From Apostichopus japonicus (lineage: Eukaryota; Echinodermata; Holothuroidea; Aspidochirotida; Stichopodidae): a stretch of 64,000 nt of DNA. Of the stretch, positions 37,321-57,297 are shown in pieces. The stretch's first letter is position 1. The number at the start of each line of letters is the position of its first letter. Where the stretch lies: NCBI RefSeq assembly GCF_037975245.1, contig NC_092568.1, positions 24,597,501 through 24,661,500 of the forward strand, in the 5' to 3' direction. The position numbers and the translations under genes were made by a program. The notes below the pieces were generated by a model. The model was not told the DNA's origin. It saw only the letters and a program-made list of their open reading frames with translations, and made no database searches.

Positions 37321-38205
37321 GTAGCTTGCCCGAATCTTTTTCAAATTTTTGCCCGACAATTCCGTGGAGAGTGTTTGTGACATTAATATTATATTAATAT
37401 TAATATAGGCATAATGATTTTCTTTATTTAGCATCATGATGCCCGAATATTTACGTGTAACACCACCGTAAGCGCAGCTCATCTGGGCTACCACGCTTTT
37501 TGCAATATCGACCAAAATTATTAACAGAGAACGCCGCTCACAATTGTGGTGACATGCATGCATGGAGATTAGCAGTCTCTGAAGTGAATGACTAGAAGTC
37601 TAAAATGATCTTAAAAAATATACTGTCCTATTTTTCCCCTTCAAAGTGATGTTACCATTTTTCTTCTTCTAATTTACCAAATTTTGGGGAAGTGTAAATT
37701 TCTAAAACTTGAGATTAAAAAATAAAGAATGTTTAGATGAAACTTGCAAGGAGTTCATAAGTGCCATTTTCGGCAATCTGAGAAGCATTTCTTGCCAAAA
37801 AAATTCTAGTACGCTACGCGCCAACGGATGGTGGCGCTCCGCTTAGATAGTAATTCGCGCCCCCGGGTTAGAAAATCCTGGATACGCCCCTGGTTACTAC
37901 CAGCAGTGAGCAATTCCCAACCCAACCCCCGGGCCTCGGTCCATTGTCAAACACTATCCGGGAGTTTTGGGGGCTTATATATGAAAAGCTCGAATCTTTT
38001 TAAAAGTCGGGAGGAGGTTATAAGGGCCAGGGCACACGACGACCTAGTGGTGCCAGTTTAACCGTCACCCTGACCCAATTGTAAATATGCTCTCGGAGTT
38101 GCCCGAGGGACCAGTGTATATGTTGAGGCCCGCGGGAAACTAAACTCGAAAAAAGACGGGCGTATCCGTCGCTGTATCCGTCTCCTAAAATTAACGGCAT
38201 ATGTC

Positions 38206-38512
38206 CAGGGGTATATTCGTCCGGGGGTTATTTATCCGGGGGGGGGGGGTAATTGTCTAGGGGGGTAATTGTCTAGGGGGTATTCGTCCGAGGGGGTAGT
38301 TGTCCGGGTGGGTACTTGTCCGGGGGGTTTTTGTCCTCGGGGGTAATTGTCCGGGGGGTTTCTGTCCGGGTGGTAGTTGTCCTGGGGGGTAGTTGTCCGG
38401 GATGGTATTTGTCCCGGGGGTATCTGTCCGGGTGGTAATCGTCAGGGGGGTTATTGTCTGGGGGGTAATCGTCCGGGGGGTATTTGTCTGGGGGGTATTT
38501 GTCCGGTCACGG
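38206..38512 (+). repeat. G-rich minisatellite, unit about 17-19 bp (GGGGGTAATTGTCCGG)
   Basis: About sixteen degenerate copies. On the minus strand they read as a PDNYPPGQLPPGQ-like frame, which I regard as repeat-derived and not a gene. Confidence 0.9.
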
Positions 38513-38591
38513 GTGTATAAGGCCACAGTTACTTCCGGTGACGATGGCACCACCAGGTCATATGTTGGGCTTACCGGGGGGGGGGGGGGAT

Positions 38592-38897
38592 TTCAAATCT
38601 AGATATAATAACCACACTAAGTCTTTCAGAAATAGTAAATACGAGAAGGAGTCTGAGCTGTCTAAACACATATGGGGATTGAAGAGACAAAAGGTAGATT
38701 ACTCGGTTAGGTGGAACATAATTAGGTAATCCGACACTTATCAGCGGGAATCGGGTAACTGCAACCTTTGTATAGAAGAAAAACTGGAAATCCTACGCAC
38801 AAGAGGTGACACGATCAATAGGAGATCCGAGCTTATTTCTTTGTGTCGCCATGGTAACCCCAAGCTATCGAACCGTAAACGGTTGAAAAAGAAGTAG
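38592..38897 (+). pseudogene. Penelope-like retroelement, C-terminal fragment
   Basis: The frame reads RYNNHTKSFRNSKYEKESEL, then W.LK, CNLCIEEKLEIL, NRRSELISLCRHGNPK. This matches the conserved tail of Penelope-like elements downstream of the GIY-YIG domain (H..SF, LS..W.LK, C.LC..EK, N.RSE..S.CRH). One in-frame TAA (38727-38729) interrupts it, and the reverse transcriptase is absent, so it is a 5'-truncated dead copy. The element's 3' tail probably continues to about 39050, followed by the TA run. The family call rests on remembered motif pattern. Confidence 0.75.
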
Positions 38898-39051
38898 TCT
38901 GTTTTGACCATCCAATGGCCTGAAGATCGTCGCTCTATGCGTGCGTGAAACCCAGGGTAGCAATATGGTGTAATTTGTATATCTTGTGTTATATGTGATA
39001 GCCTATTATTGCTCTACTACGGTATTGAGCACTTACTACTGATTACGTGTG

Positions 39052-39092
39052 ATATATATATATATATATGTGTGTGTATATATATATATGTG

Positions 39093-39176
<84 letters not shown>
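39052..39176. repeat. (TA)n microsatellite, about 125 bp
   Basis: TA run with TGTG/TGTA interruptions at its left side, immediately before the first block of U2. Confidence 0.95.
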
Positions 39177-39179
<3 letters not shown>

Positions 39180-39968
39180 GAGGATCCTCCCTCTCATTTA
39201 TCTTGAAATACTGAACCCTAACAAATTGGCCACGTCTTCTTTCATCGTTCTGTATACGGCTATTTTCCGCGGTACTGTAAGTCAACGGCAATGTGGTTAC
39301 CCTTGCAACCATATTCGTGAATTTTCATTGGCGTAATTTGATATTTATTCAGGTTCACCAGTAAAAATTATCACCAAACTGGCACTTTTGAATGAAACAA
39401 ATGGGAAAAGGGCACATCTTATTATTTTGAAAAGAAATATACTTGAGTTCTTTAAACTTGTGGGAGGAGAAAGGGGTGGGGTACCTACCTGTCAACTCTG
39501 CTGCCAACTCCCATGAATTATGTAAAATTCTTGACCAAACACAAACAGCTATAGGCCTACATGCATGATTTCAGCTTGTTCGGTGGCGGATGAATTGGTT
39601 TAGGCTATAAATATTACTTTCCAATGTAGTTGGTACTTTGAAAGTAACGTCAAACTGGGTTAATAAGTTACATGCAAAGTGGTGACAGACGTTCTCGTGA
39701 AGACGGAAGGTTCTCGATCTATTCAGTACATTATAAACAACTGTGTATAGGTCTTGGCGCCAGTGGCGTAGCCAAGGGGGCATGGGGGCGACAGCCCCAT
39801 GAAAGCTTGTCGCCCCCAGTCGCACTCCCTCTGGGATTTTGGGTGTCGAAAACAAAATAACATGTTGTGCGAAAATATATCATGACGTCTACAGTAGTCG
39901 CACTGTACTGAAAACACATGTTTATTGTTAACGACCGTCGAATGATATACTTTCTGCTCTAATAAATA

Positions 39969-40280
39969 CAGGCGCGTAGCCAAGGAGGGGGGGGGGCGAA
40001 GGGAGAGACCACTCCTCCCCCTTGAGCATATTTTTTTGGTACGTTTTTATGATATCGCTAGTAATTTCAAAATAGAAAATGCTTAGATGCAACTTGCAAG
40101 GCCTGGGAAGTGCCATTTCCAGCGATCTGGGAGGCATTTTCGGCCAAAATGTTCTTGTACGCTTCGCGCCAACGCATGGTGGTGCTACGCTTAGATAGTT
40201 TTCAATGCCGAATCTACGGCTCTGATAATTTGCCTACAGGCTCACCCCTCCCTTGGCAAATTCCTCGCTCGACGCGCCTG
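39969..40280 (-). mobile_element. hAT-type MITE, 312 bp, nested
   Basis: Termini CAGGCGCGTAGCC and the degenerate CGACGCGCCTG have perfect 8-bp TSDs AATAAATA (39961-39968 and 40281-40288). The shared module is on the minus strand at about 40090-40200. Same family as 29350-29644. Confidence 0.88.
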
Positions 40281-40394
40281 AATAAATACTAATATAAACA
40301 GCCAATCAGGATCATGTAACCAGTTCTCATCAACTGATCAAACAAGCTAGTGGGCTATACTATACCCTAGTAGAAAGGTGGTTTCCAGGTACTG

Positions 40395-40620
40395 GAATGC
40401 CAAAGAAGATGTTAAAAGGTAAAAATGCTGACATCATACAGGTTTCTCACATCATTGATTGCGTCATTGCCTCGATACTCTGTTACATTTTCAATCGGGT
40501 TTTCACTTCTGGGACGTACCCTGATGCTCTTAAAACCGCTAAAAAACCAAATTTTCAAGAAAGGAGACAATACTATCGCATACCGGCCAATCAGTCTATC
40601 ACCCAAATAATATTTCAGAC
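40395..40620 (+). pseudogene. Non-LTR (LINE) reverse transcriptase fragment
   Basis: One frame reads LCYIFNRVFTSGTYPDALKTAK and a shifted frame continues IFKKGDNTIAYRPISLSPK. Together they match the conserved N-terminal part of non-LTR reverse transcriptases (G.YP..LK.A...PIFKKGD...YRPISL). A frameshift near 40545 and the short length show a dead fragment, carried inside the hAT element. Confidence 0.75.
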
Positions 40621-41489
40621 GCAATCTTTGATGTCAGTTTGACATATAATTTGATCATTTCAGTATGCTACTTGCCTGAAAGCCCAGTCAATCTTTCCTT
40701 ATTTTCCACGCGCAATTTGCAGATTTGTCGAAAAATGTCAATGCCGGTGTCAAACTCGCAAAAGATATGTCATGATATTTCAAATTAGCTTACCAGACTG
40801 TTTTTCTTTTCTATTTCACTAAACTATTTGATGACCATATCAAGATATGGGATCTCAAAATAAAGGATGTTGAGAAAACTTAAGAGCAGCTTACAAGGCC
40901 TGGGAAGTGTCATTTCCAACGATCTAGGAGGCCCTTTTATCTAAAAGATCTCGGTACGCTGCGCGCCAACCCATGGTGGCGCTCCGCTTAGATAGTAACA
41001 AGACGCCCTCCCAGGAAATGGTCAAGGCCCCCCAGCGCCCCCCCCCCACTTAAAAAATCCTGGCTACGCCACTGCTTGGCGCGGTATCTCAAGCTAACTG
41101 TTATTAGTTCCCGTATTAGCTGGGAAATGTCCGTCACTTGTGTTAAACTAAAATATCCTTTCAGTGATGTTACATATACTCAAATCCAGGGTTTTACATG
41201 GTTCACCAAAAATACTTAATTTAGGCACAAGTATATGCACACAGAGCTGCAAGTATTGGTATGACTTATCAGTTGTTTCTCGACTAAAAGTAAAACATAA
41301 AACAAAGCGTATATACATGATAGGATCAGTGTTTCGTATAGAACAAGAATATATATAAGCAAAAGATACAACGAAGACAATGCCTAATCTAAATCTCTTT
41401 ATATTTCTTTTCTGAAGAGTGTCAGAGAGTATACAGAGCAATTGACAACATTCCCTCCACCATTTACTCCACCATTTTCTCCACCATTT

Positions 41490-41548
41490 CTATGTTCTGG
41501 GGTAATCATGTTCACGTTCAAGTTTCGATCTTCGGTTCTTGCCCAAAT
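41490..41548 (-). other. Possible alternative last exon (charged tail)
   Basis: Behind an acceptor CTTGGACAG, the phase-1 frame gives a 19-residue charged tail (DLGKNRRSKLEREHDY..) then TAG. It is conserved in U1 (about 35304-35362) and U3 (about 59544-59602). Only conserved splice context supports it. Confidence 0.25.
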
Positions 41549-41807
41549 CTGTCCAAGTATAGAGAACACAGAGAACTAATTATTGGTATTGAACGATGAC
41601 AATAACGGTTAGTACTTATACACCAACTTAGTAGACACTTAATCACGTGTTGCATATTTTAATACCCCTATCAACATAATGGACTAACCTACAAAGCTTC
41701 GGGCACATGGAATTTTCATAGGGGGTCAACCATTTCTGTATCAAACACAAAATATTTTAACATTAAAAGACATGTTAAGTTTTGTTAACTACATAATAGT
41801 ATCAACG

Positions 41808-41813
41808 TTTATT
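41808..41813 (-). promoter_or_regulatory. Candidate polyadenylation signal AATAAA
   Basis: It lies about 100 nt past the last stop of the exon-3 frame of the U2 Kunitz gene. The same sequence is kept in U3 and U4. Confidence 0.4.
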
Positions 41814-41910
41814 AATTTAATAGTACCATACATTTTAATGTTCATTTGATGTTATTTTACCTGATGAATGTTTCTTCTAACATTGACAATAAAATACAGA
41901 CCCTACGATT

Positions 41911-42182
41911 TTAGTAATGGCAACCTTTCTGAGAAATTACGGTCCAGCCGTCGCTGGCCAAATGATTTGCACTAAGTCGGCTTTGAGTACAGCGGTTCTT
42001 GATGTTGCTGTCATAGTACTTAACGACTTTGCGATCCGCGTTATATAGTCTTTGCCGACTTTGCAATTCGCGGTTTCTCTTACAAGTCTGCAAAGTCGGT
42101 AAGAGTGACTCCATAGTTTTTCCCTTTCGGGGACCTCCCCCACCCTCCAAAAAAGTTCTCTTGATGCTTTTCGGCACTTTTC
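41911..42182 (-). other. Exon 3 of the U2 Kunitz gene (probably 3' UTR)
   Basis: An acceptor (CTATGTCAG) at 42183 joins in phase 1 to the gtaagt donor of the Kunitz exon. The frame stays open for 90 codons to 41911 (TAA). In U2 the Kunitz exon already ends with TGA, so this exon should be untranslated. In U4 the preceding codons are CCA and translation would enter the exon. A homopolymer G-run (in transcript sense) near 42130-42140 differs in length between U2, U3 and U4 and changes the frame, arguing against a conserved protein tail. Confidence 0.5.
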
Positions 42183-42272
42183 CTGACATAGGAGAACACT
42201 CGGGCGGATTGATACAGGATCTATATGAAGTATGCCACCTTTGGAGTTGGCACCTAATGTATTATACTTACC

Positions 42273-44105
42273 TCACATAACACATGCTTCGATGCATTCG
42301 TTTTCTGATAAGAATTTGTTTCGGTTCCCCATACATCCTCCGTATACAAATACTGTACAGGAGCCATCTTGATATGTCCATTGTGGGAAGTAACCGAAGC
42401 ACGGACCATGGTCAACAGGCAGAGAGCAAACTTCCCTGGGAACTAAATTTGAGACGGGATCATTTATTTAAAAACCAATCAATCGAAATCGATGGCAATT
42501 TAACATACACTATTTGAGATACGTGGACGAATACAATGCACGTATAAGATGCCATAAGTAATGAAATATACATCAGTTTCTGTCAAATGACACGGCGCCG
42601 TACTCTCATTGGATTAAAAAACGGCACATGTTCGAAACATTGACATACGACGAGTTTACTTGCATCATTCAGCTTCCAGCAATTCAGATTGGTAGAAATC
42701 GGAATATGTACAATAAAATTGGCATCTGCATGTCAGTTTATCGTGGAAGACATTGCCACACGTCAATCCCTGGGTGAAAGAAATTAACGGATGTCGAATT
42801 ATATTGACATAAGTCAGTTTCTCATGTTCACAGTCAGTATCGAAACGTCTACATATTAACTCGTGATGTTACAGAGGTACTACCGCTGAGGCTAAGGTTA
42901 GGGTAGCTGTTCATGGAAGCCCGTCATTAAAACTGATTTCAAACAACCCTGGACTGTCTGGCCCCACATGGGCGGCTTGGCTGTTGTTTCGACCACGAAA
43001 CTTAAAAGAGTGAAGGTTATATTACATACTGCTTATTTGCATTCATGTTAATCCGTCTTAAGGTATAAACGTTTATTTTTCATTCACTTTAGTTGGATGA
43101 GTGCATTGCGCATTTGTGACGTAATGTAGGGACTGCGTGATAGAGTATGTTGGTACGGAATTCCGGGTTGTACGGTATCGCCCCACCATCTCCCCTCTCT
43201 GTGACAAACGGCAGCAGAGGAGAGACCGACCAAACGTGAGACGTTTGCACCCCCCACCCCCCCCCCGCCACTGGTTTTGGTAGGGGCGTGAACCTTCCTT
43301 GTCCAAGGACCAGAAACCCACGAAAGTTTATTTTCTATTTAAATAAGGTGACTTCTATGAAACGTTGCCATAGTCTTGTGATAGTGTGGTGGGGGGAAGG
43401 CGGGTGGGAGGGGTAGAATTACAATATTCCAATAAAAATCCTAATTTTCCAACACGGTGGATTCATAAGGAAGTGTGCCGTACCGCAAGTTAGTAGAATT
43501 GTTGGTGAGCAAACTGACCATAATTATGTTATGCAGACAATTTTAAAGTTAGTTTGTAATATTTTCAATTTTATTATGGGTTGTACAAGGAGATAGACAC
43601 AAGATTTCGGTTAATTGTAAGTTCGAATTTCGTCAAATCTTTTTATAATGTTAGAAATATTAAAAATAGCCTATTATTATTGACTCAGAAATCAGAATTT
43701 TCTTGTCAAGAGTGCGATATTTTTAGATCTGTTGCATGATACAAAATATCTAACTGTTATGTTTTGGACCACTGATTTTCCAACTGTTGAAGATTCAAGC
43801 CAATTAATTGGGGGGGGGGGAGTGAGACATCCCAGCATCCCACTGTAGGTACGTCCAAAAGTATTATTGATATTTTTAAGCGAAACGGAAATGAATGTAT
43901 GTAGAACTTTCTAACATGCTTCTAATCTTGTAACTTTAGGATACGTACTGACTGACATAGAAAATACAAATAGTTGAAATGAGGTGATTAATACATTTTG
44001 TAAAGCAAGTACTAAAGTAAGCCTATTTCACTGACCTGTATACGCATTAGCGCCCAACAAAGCATTGAGCAAGACAACAAGCATCAACAGGCCAGAAACC
44101 TTCAT
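42273..44105 (-). CDS. Secreted Kunitz-type serine protease inhibitor (79 aa, 2 coding exons)
   Basis: Exon 1 (44105-44036) encodes a 23-residue signal peptide, MKVSGLLMLVVLLNALLGAN plus AYT, ending in phase 1 at a gtcagt donor. Exon 2 (42442-42272) follows an acceptor AAATTTAG and encodes one Kunitz/BPTI domain with TGA at 42275-42273, two bases before a gtaagt donor. All six cysteines are present in the order C-x8-C-x13-C-x7-C-x12-C-x3-C, with the hallmark GPC, FVYGGC and GN.N.F elements. The usual second spacing is x15, so the hairpin turn is two residues short. The P1 position after the second Cys is Phe, predicting chymotrypsin-like targets. The product should be exported and block proteases in body fluid or secretions. 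A conserved TATA-like box lies about 106 bp upstream of the ATG. Confidence 0.85.
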
Positions 44106-44950
44106 CTTAAAACGGCGTAGTAGTTACGGAAAGTGGCTGAGACGGCTGGTATATGAGGCGGGAGGTCGAAGTAGAGCACAAGAGTGAGATTATTGCACTT
44201 GACCGTCATCATTTATATTTATCGTCAAACAGCAGCGGAATACATAAGCCAATCACTGTCACGTTCTGGTCCCAACTGTATAGGTTACGTAAATTCCACT
44301 GACCAATCATAGAATAAACGAAATGGTTGGTAACTGCTGATTGGCTGAGGCAAGTAGTGTTGTTTTCGAACAGGTCAACCACTCCCCTGAATAATATGTT
44401 CAACACCGAAGAACCGTAAAACGTGTCTAAAATTTGACTCCAATTAGCAATTTGAACTGTTGGCCACGTTGTCAAAGTTAGATCATTTTGTTTGTGCCTG
44501 TATTTCGTTCCATATCAATATTGCACGTAAATATCTATCGGCAAGTCTAACAACACATAGGCGTATGAAGCGGCGGGGGGGGGGGCAGGAAGGGGGACAG
44601 ACTGCCTCCCCCCAAATTTCCAGAGGACAAGAAATTCGGGCAAAAGTTCTGAAAAATTCGGGCAGCCTTAGAGGAGAAAAATATACATATTTATGTAAAT
44701 ATGCAGTAGCTTGCCCGAATCTTTTTCAAATTTTTGCCCGACAATTCCGTGGAGAGTGTTTGTGACATTAATATTAATATAGGCATAATGAATTTCTTTA
44801 TTTAGCATCATGATGCCCGCATATTTACGTGTAACACCACCGTAAGCGCAGATCATCTGGGCTACCACGCTTTTTGCACTATCGCCTAAAATTATTAACA
44901 GAGAACGCCGCTCACAATCGTGGTGACATGCATGCATGGAGATTAGCAGT
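43009..44950. repeat. Duplicated block C, copy in U2
   Basis: Partner of 35568-37560. It includes the signal-peptide exon and its promoter region. Confidence 0.85.
44211..44217 (-). promoter_or_regulatory. TATA-like box of the U2 Kunitz gene
   Basis: TATAAAT on the minus strand, about 106 bp before the ATG at 44105 and conserved in U1. Confidence 0.4.
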
Positions 44951-45299
44951 CTCTGAAGTGAATGACTACAAGTCTAAAACGATCTTAAAAAATATACTGT
45001 CCTATTTTTCCCCTTCAAAGTGATGTTACTATTTTTAATTCTTCTAATTTACCAATTTTTTGGGGAAGTGTAAATTTCTAAAACTTGAGATTAAAAAATA
45101 AAGAATGTTTAGATGAAACTTGCAAGGAGTTCAGAAGCGCCATTTCCGGCAATCTGAGAAGCATTTCTTGCCAAAAAATTTCTAGTACGCTATGCGCCAA
45201 CCGATGGTGGCGCTCCGCTTAGATAGTGTCACGGGAACTTTCGGGCACAAAAGTTTCTGCCCCCCCCCCCAAACTGAAATGGTCCCATACGCCTATGTG
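44554..45299 (-). mobile_element. MITE with CACATAGGCGTA ends
   Basis: The left end CACATAGGCGTATGA and right end TCCCATACGCCTATGTG are inverted. The shared module lies at about 45117-45230, 69 bp from the right end. I could not read a clean TSD. The U1 relative (from about 37122) has the same body but a different right end after the module (TAATTCGCGCC..ACGCCCCTG, 37851-37892). Confidence 0.65.
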
Positions 45300-45589
45300 G
45301 ATACAGTTCCCCGAATGACAAGATATGGAGGGTTTTTGCTGGAAATATCCCCCAAATCGCTATAACGACTTTGACGTTGTAACGGTTTGATCCATTGAAG
45401 CTTCTTGATGTTGATCCAAGGATTGAGTTCGTTGTCAGTTTACATGGGCAAAAAAAGTATAAAAAAATAAAATAAAAAAAATGCTGTGACAAAGGAAAAC
45501 CTGATTTTTAAAACACTTTGATACAACAAAATATATGTCTAAATTCTAGCTACAACTGTCACATTGTTGATATTTCTTTGCTTGAAATT

Positions 45590-46420
45590 GTAAAAACCAA
45601 GGTCTGCGCTTTGAATTAAAATGTTAATAACTTAATTTCTCAATCAATTAAGAAAGTTATTAAACATCGATATCACCACGGCTTGGTTATGCGCAGGCAA
45701 CCCCTACAAAATAGAGTAGTATTAGCGGCCCATGCATATACTACTAGCTATAAACATTGCCAATGAAGTTCATCAACATCTGAGAAGGGTAAATTGTGTT
45801 CGTTAACACAAAAACGTCAAGGAAAAAAATTTTTCGTGTCACAATGTGAGGGCGTTGGCAGTGGAATTGTGATCTAAGGATTACACGTTCGAGCCCTGGC
45901 CAGATTATTACGTTGTGTCCTTGGGCAAGGCGCTTTATCTCCACTGCCTCTCTTCACCCAGGTGTATAAATGGGGACTTGGGAGGTAACTTGTAAATATA
46001 GTCGTTTTCGCCGGTTTGTGGCTGCAACCTATGGGAATTCCCCCGGGGACACGTGGTTGTGGTGCACGGTGGTGCCCCAGGACAGATTGATTGAATTGTG
46101 CACACTTTGGTGTGTAGGTTACAAGTTACCAATGACCAGGGTTAAGTTGTAAAGTCGTGTGAGAGGGCCTTGGCCCTGAACAAGACTGTAAACCTAAATT
46201 ATAAATTATATAAAAATTATTATAAATTATATAAATACCAATACACTTAAGGTGGCTAAACATCTCCTAAATTATTTCTTAAGGCATTTCATACATGTCA
46301 TCAGTCTTAATGCTAGATATTTTTGCAAAGATTTTCATTCAACCAGTTGCGAGTGGAATGTGATGCTCTTTCAACCTTAGTTTGAAAGTGCGTAAAAGAT
46401 TGCGTGTGAGTTGGAATGTC
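45590..46420. repeat. Dispersed repeat R2, copy with SINE
   Basis: Homologous to 26460-27010 on both sides of the SINE at 45842-46234. Confidence 0.65.
45842..46234 (+). mobile_element. tRNA-derived SINE (family S2)
   Basis: The head has a box B CACGTTCGAGCCCTGGCC, followed by a body with CCTTGGGCAAGGCGCTTTAT and CACCCAGGTGTATAAATGGG, and an AT-rich tail. The insertion is confirmed by the uninterrupted R2 copy near 26915. A related head fragment lies at 55310-55402. Confidence 0.85.
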
Positions 46421-47999
46421 TGCATTTGACAGGGCACCATGACAATTTTATATCGAGCCTGCTATAGAGCTCAAAACCTACCCAATGACAAAATGAAGGT
46501 CTTACTTAGTCCTTCGTGATCACATATAACCTCACAATCTATTTGCAGCAATTAGCATTCGTGTCAGTGAGTAATGGGATCAGATGTTTCTTCATGGTTT
46601 CGTGTGCAATCCCCATCAATTTTTACCAGCAACAGGAAACAGGTCAGTGAACAGACTGTTGAATTGTTGGCTACTGGGATTTATCGAACTTGAATTAAAT
46701 TCGTTTACAATTAAAGCAATATCACAGGCCGACAACAACTTTGTGCGATGAAAGTAGTTTAAATTCAGTATACCAATGTACTAAGTGAGTAACAGACTAA
46801 ACTGCATGTAATTTTACAAAGTCGTAGCAAAATTTCCGCTTTCTTCGGAAAGCTTTTTGCAAATGTTGCAACTCAAGAGGAAGGATGAAAGTCCTCTCAT
46901 CCTTTCATGACCATTTAATTAAGCTTGCTCCACAAATGGGATTGGGGGTGGGGTAGTTATATTACTTTTTCCTAAAGTAATGGGAAAATACAATTGACTA
47001 AATATTTTTCCATTAATGTGCTAAATTCTGATGTCAGAATTTTTAAGGAGATGCAAGTTTAAAGAAATTATGTCCACAGATATGAATAAATTAACTGCTA
47101 AATTATGAGGAGAAACAAAACTTGAAACAACAGAAAGACAAAAATAAGAGCAGAAAAAGAAATTCATAAAGTGACCGAAGACCAGTGGTGCATTGCTATG
47201 TAATTCTTCCACTGAACATTTTCAATACATCATTCTGTCTAACTTGAAGGCTGCCCTCCATTACAACGATTATACTTGAAATCTTACATAATTAGTAGAA
47301 CTACCTGTCAAAGAAATTCATCTTCACAAAAGCAAATGCACTTTTCTAAAATGCTTTCCTTATTTCCAAAATCATGTATAAAAGAGGGCATTATTTTCAA
47401 TGCATATTGGATTCTGTTCTCCCTGAATTTCTTTAATTTGGGAGTTCAGAAGGGTAAATTTAAAAAACAAGATTGATTCATTAATGAAGTAAAATCTACA
47501 CAACATGTTTAAATTATTCTCATGACGTGTACGTAAGCATGTCTAATCCAGACACAAGCTTTCTTTCAATAGTTTTTTTGGCTTTGCTTAAGAAAGACTT
47601 TGTAAGATAAACATTGTAAAACTTGGGTCTTAAAGCAAATATTTGAAATACTACTGAAAGTATGGTTTGAAATACTTCTGAAAGTAGATGTTTGCAAGAA
47701 GTCTAGATTTCATATGTATGTTATTTATTATACACTGTGTCCTTTCACATACTGAAACCAAGACTGATCATTATCTTTTCAATATCCGAGGATGTCACTA
47801 AGTCTGAAGAAAGTTTGAGTCATTTTTAGGAAATTTGAAATGACCTTCAATGCATTTTTTCCCCACTACCAAGTGATAAACGTTGCCAACACTGATCAAC
47901 ATTAGATGCAGCACACATGATGAAGTTGAATTTCCAAAACGTTTCAAAGATGTTTAACACTGTGAACCCTTATAACCTTGGTGTAAAATATGACTGTCA
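46421..47999. other. Intergenic; no gene seen
   Basis: AT-rich sequence without recognised exons, RNA genes or element ends. Confidence 0.4.
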
Positions 48000-48610
48000 C
48001 TATTCCCATTTTGAGATATAATGTTAACAATGTTTTCAGCTTTCATCTCTGTTGACTTCATATTACATTTGACCTGCATAAAAATAAGAGTAATCTTCCA
48101 TGCACATATTAACCTTGACCAAGTTTGGTCTTTGAGAGATACATATAGTTTTCACATTTTGGCAACTGCTTGCCTTAAATAACCATTGACCTCCACAAAA
48201 AAAAACATTAGGGATCTTGTACTCATTATAGGGAAGTCATATGTTAAATATGAGAACTCGTGAAGTTTCCTATCTTGAGATATTTTGCTTTCAAGGTTTT
48301 GAGGGTTTGACCTCTGATGACCTTTGACCAACACCAAATTGTGTAAAATCTTTACACTACATAAGATTATCCTACCATGCATAAATGAGCTCTTTTGAGT
48401 CCTGGAGATACAGCGTTTTTGAGATTTTCACATTTTGCCCTCTGCTGAACCCAAATGACCTTTGACCTCCACCCAAAACTACAGGGTTCTTGTACTAATT
48501 ATGGAGAAGCCACATGTCAAATATGAGAACTACAAATGTTACCTATGTTGAGATATCATGTTACGAGCTAGGGCTTCACAAACACACACGCACACACAAA
48601 TGCAGCACGA
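48000..48610. repeat. Dispersed repeat R1 near the tryptophanyl-tRNA synthetase 3' end
   Basis: Same family as 20170-20900, with CTTGAGATAT, AAATATGAGAAC and TGACCTTTGACC phrases (48318-48330 with one mismatch, 48456-48468 exact). It ends in an ACACAC-rich tail like the 20.8-kb copy. Confidence 0.7.
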
Positions 48611-48862
48611 TCGCAAAGGTCACTAGTTTAAAGAATCCCAGAGTGGAGAGGAATAAAGTTACATATTCCTAATTAACCTAGGAAATCTCCTTATTTGTAA
48701 TCTCCACAGTTGTCTATGAACTGCTCTTCATCAAAGTTCTCTGCTTAAACATATTACTCTTAAGCATTAAGTCCAGAAGGCAAGGATATCTGTGTATATT
48801 TCTATTTGTATGGCACTCTCAACAAGTTGGCCACATTAATTACACTTATATACTTCTTATAA

Positions 48863-57297
<8,435 letters not shown>

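Larger units (their letters stand above)
35568..37560. repeat. Duplicated block C, copy in U1
   Basis: It is nearly collinear with 43009-44950, with few substitutions and small indels. The main difference is an expanded TA run (37238-37317) where U2 has a short AT-rich stretch. Confidence 0.85.
34122..37870 (-). other. Kunitz-locus unit U1 (decayed)
   Basis: Blocks in order: 34122-34280 (matches 57644-57800), a TA run, 34357-34766 (matches 39180-39597 and 58593-59012), the right 105 bp of a hAT element (34768-34872), 34873-35530 (matches 41075-41720 and 59117-59765), the first 40 bp of a MITE (35531-35567), then 35568-37850 (matches 43009-45235). The segment holding the Kunitz-domain exon in U2 is deleted here. 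Confidence 0.75.
39761..41074. mobile_element. hAT-type element, 1314 bp
   Basis: Termini CAGTGGCGTAGCC and GGCTACGCCACTG have perfect 8-bp TSDs CTTGGCGC (39753-39760 and 41075-41082). It carries the shared module on the minus strand at about 40890-41000, 74 bp from its right end. A younger MITE (39969-40280) and a LINE fragment lie inside. Right-end remnants of the same insertion occur in U1 (34768-34872) and U3 (59012-59116), followed by the same CTTGGCGC, so the insertion predates the duplications. Confidence 0.9.
39180..45299 (-). other. Kunitz-locus unit U2 (most complete)
   Basis: Order: block A 39180-39760, hAT element 39761-41074, block B 41075-41735, Kunitz exon region 41736-43008, block C 43009-45235, MITE end to 45299. 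It is the only unit with both a signal-peptide exon and a Kunitz exon. Confidence 0.75.

Noticed and set aside
38257-38553. 98-codon minus-strand frame rich in PPGQ/NYPP
   Set aside because: It is the reverse reading of a 17-19-bp minisatellite with no start context or neighbouring exons.
41911-42182. Conserved 90-residue C-terminal domain of the Kunitz protein
   Set aside because: U2 has a stop before it, and the frame differs among copies because of a variable G-run. It is more likely 3' UTR.
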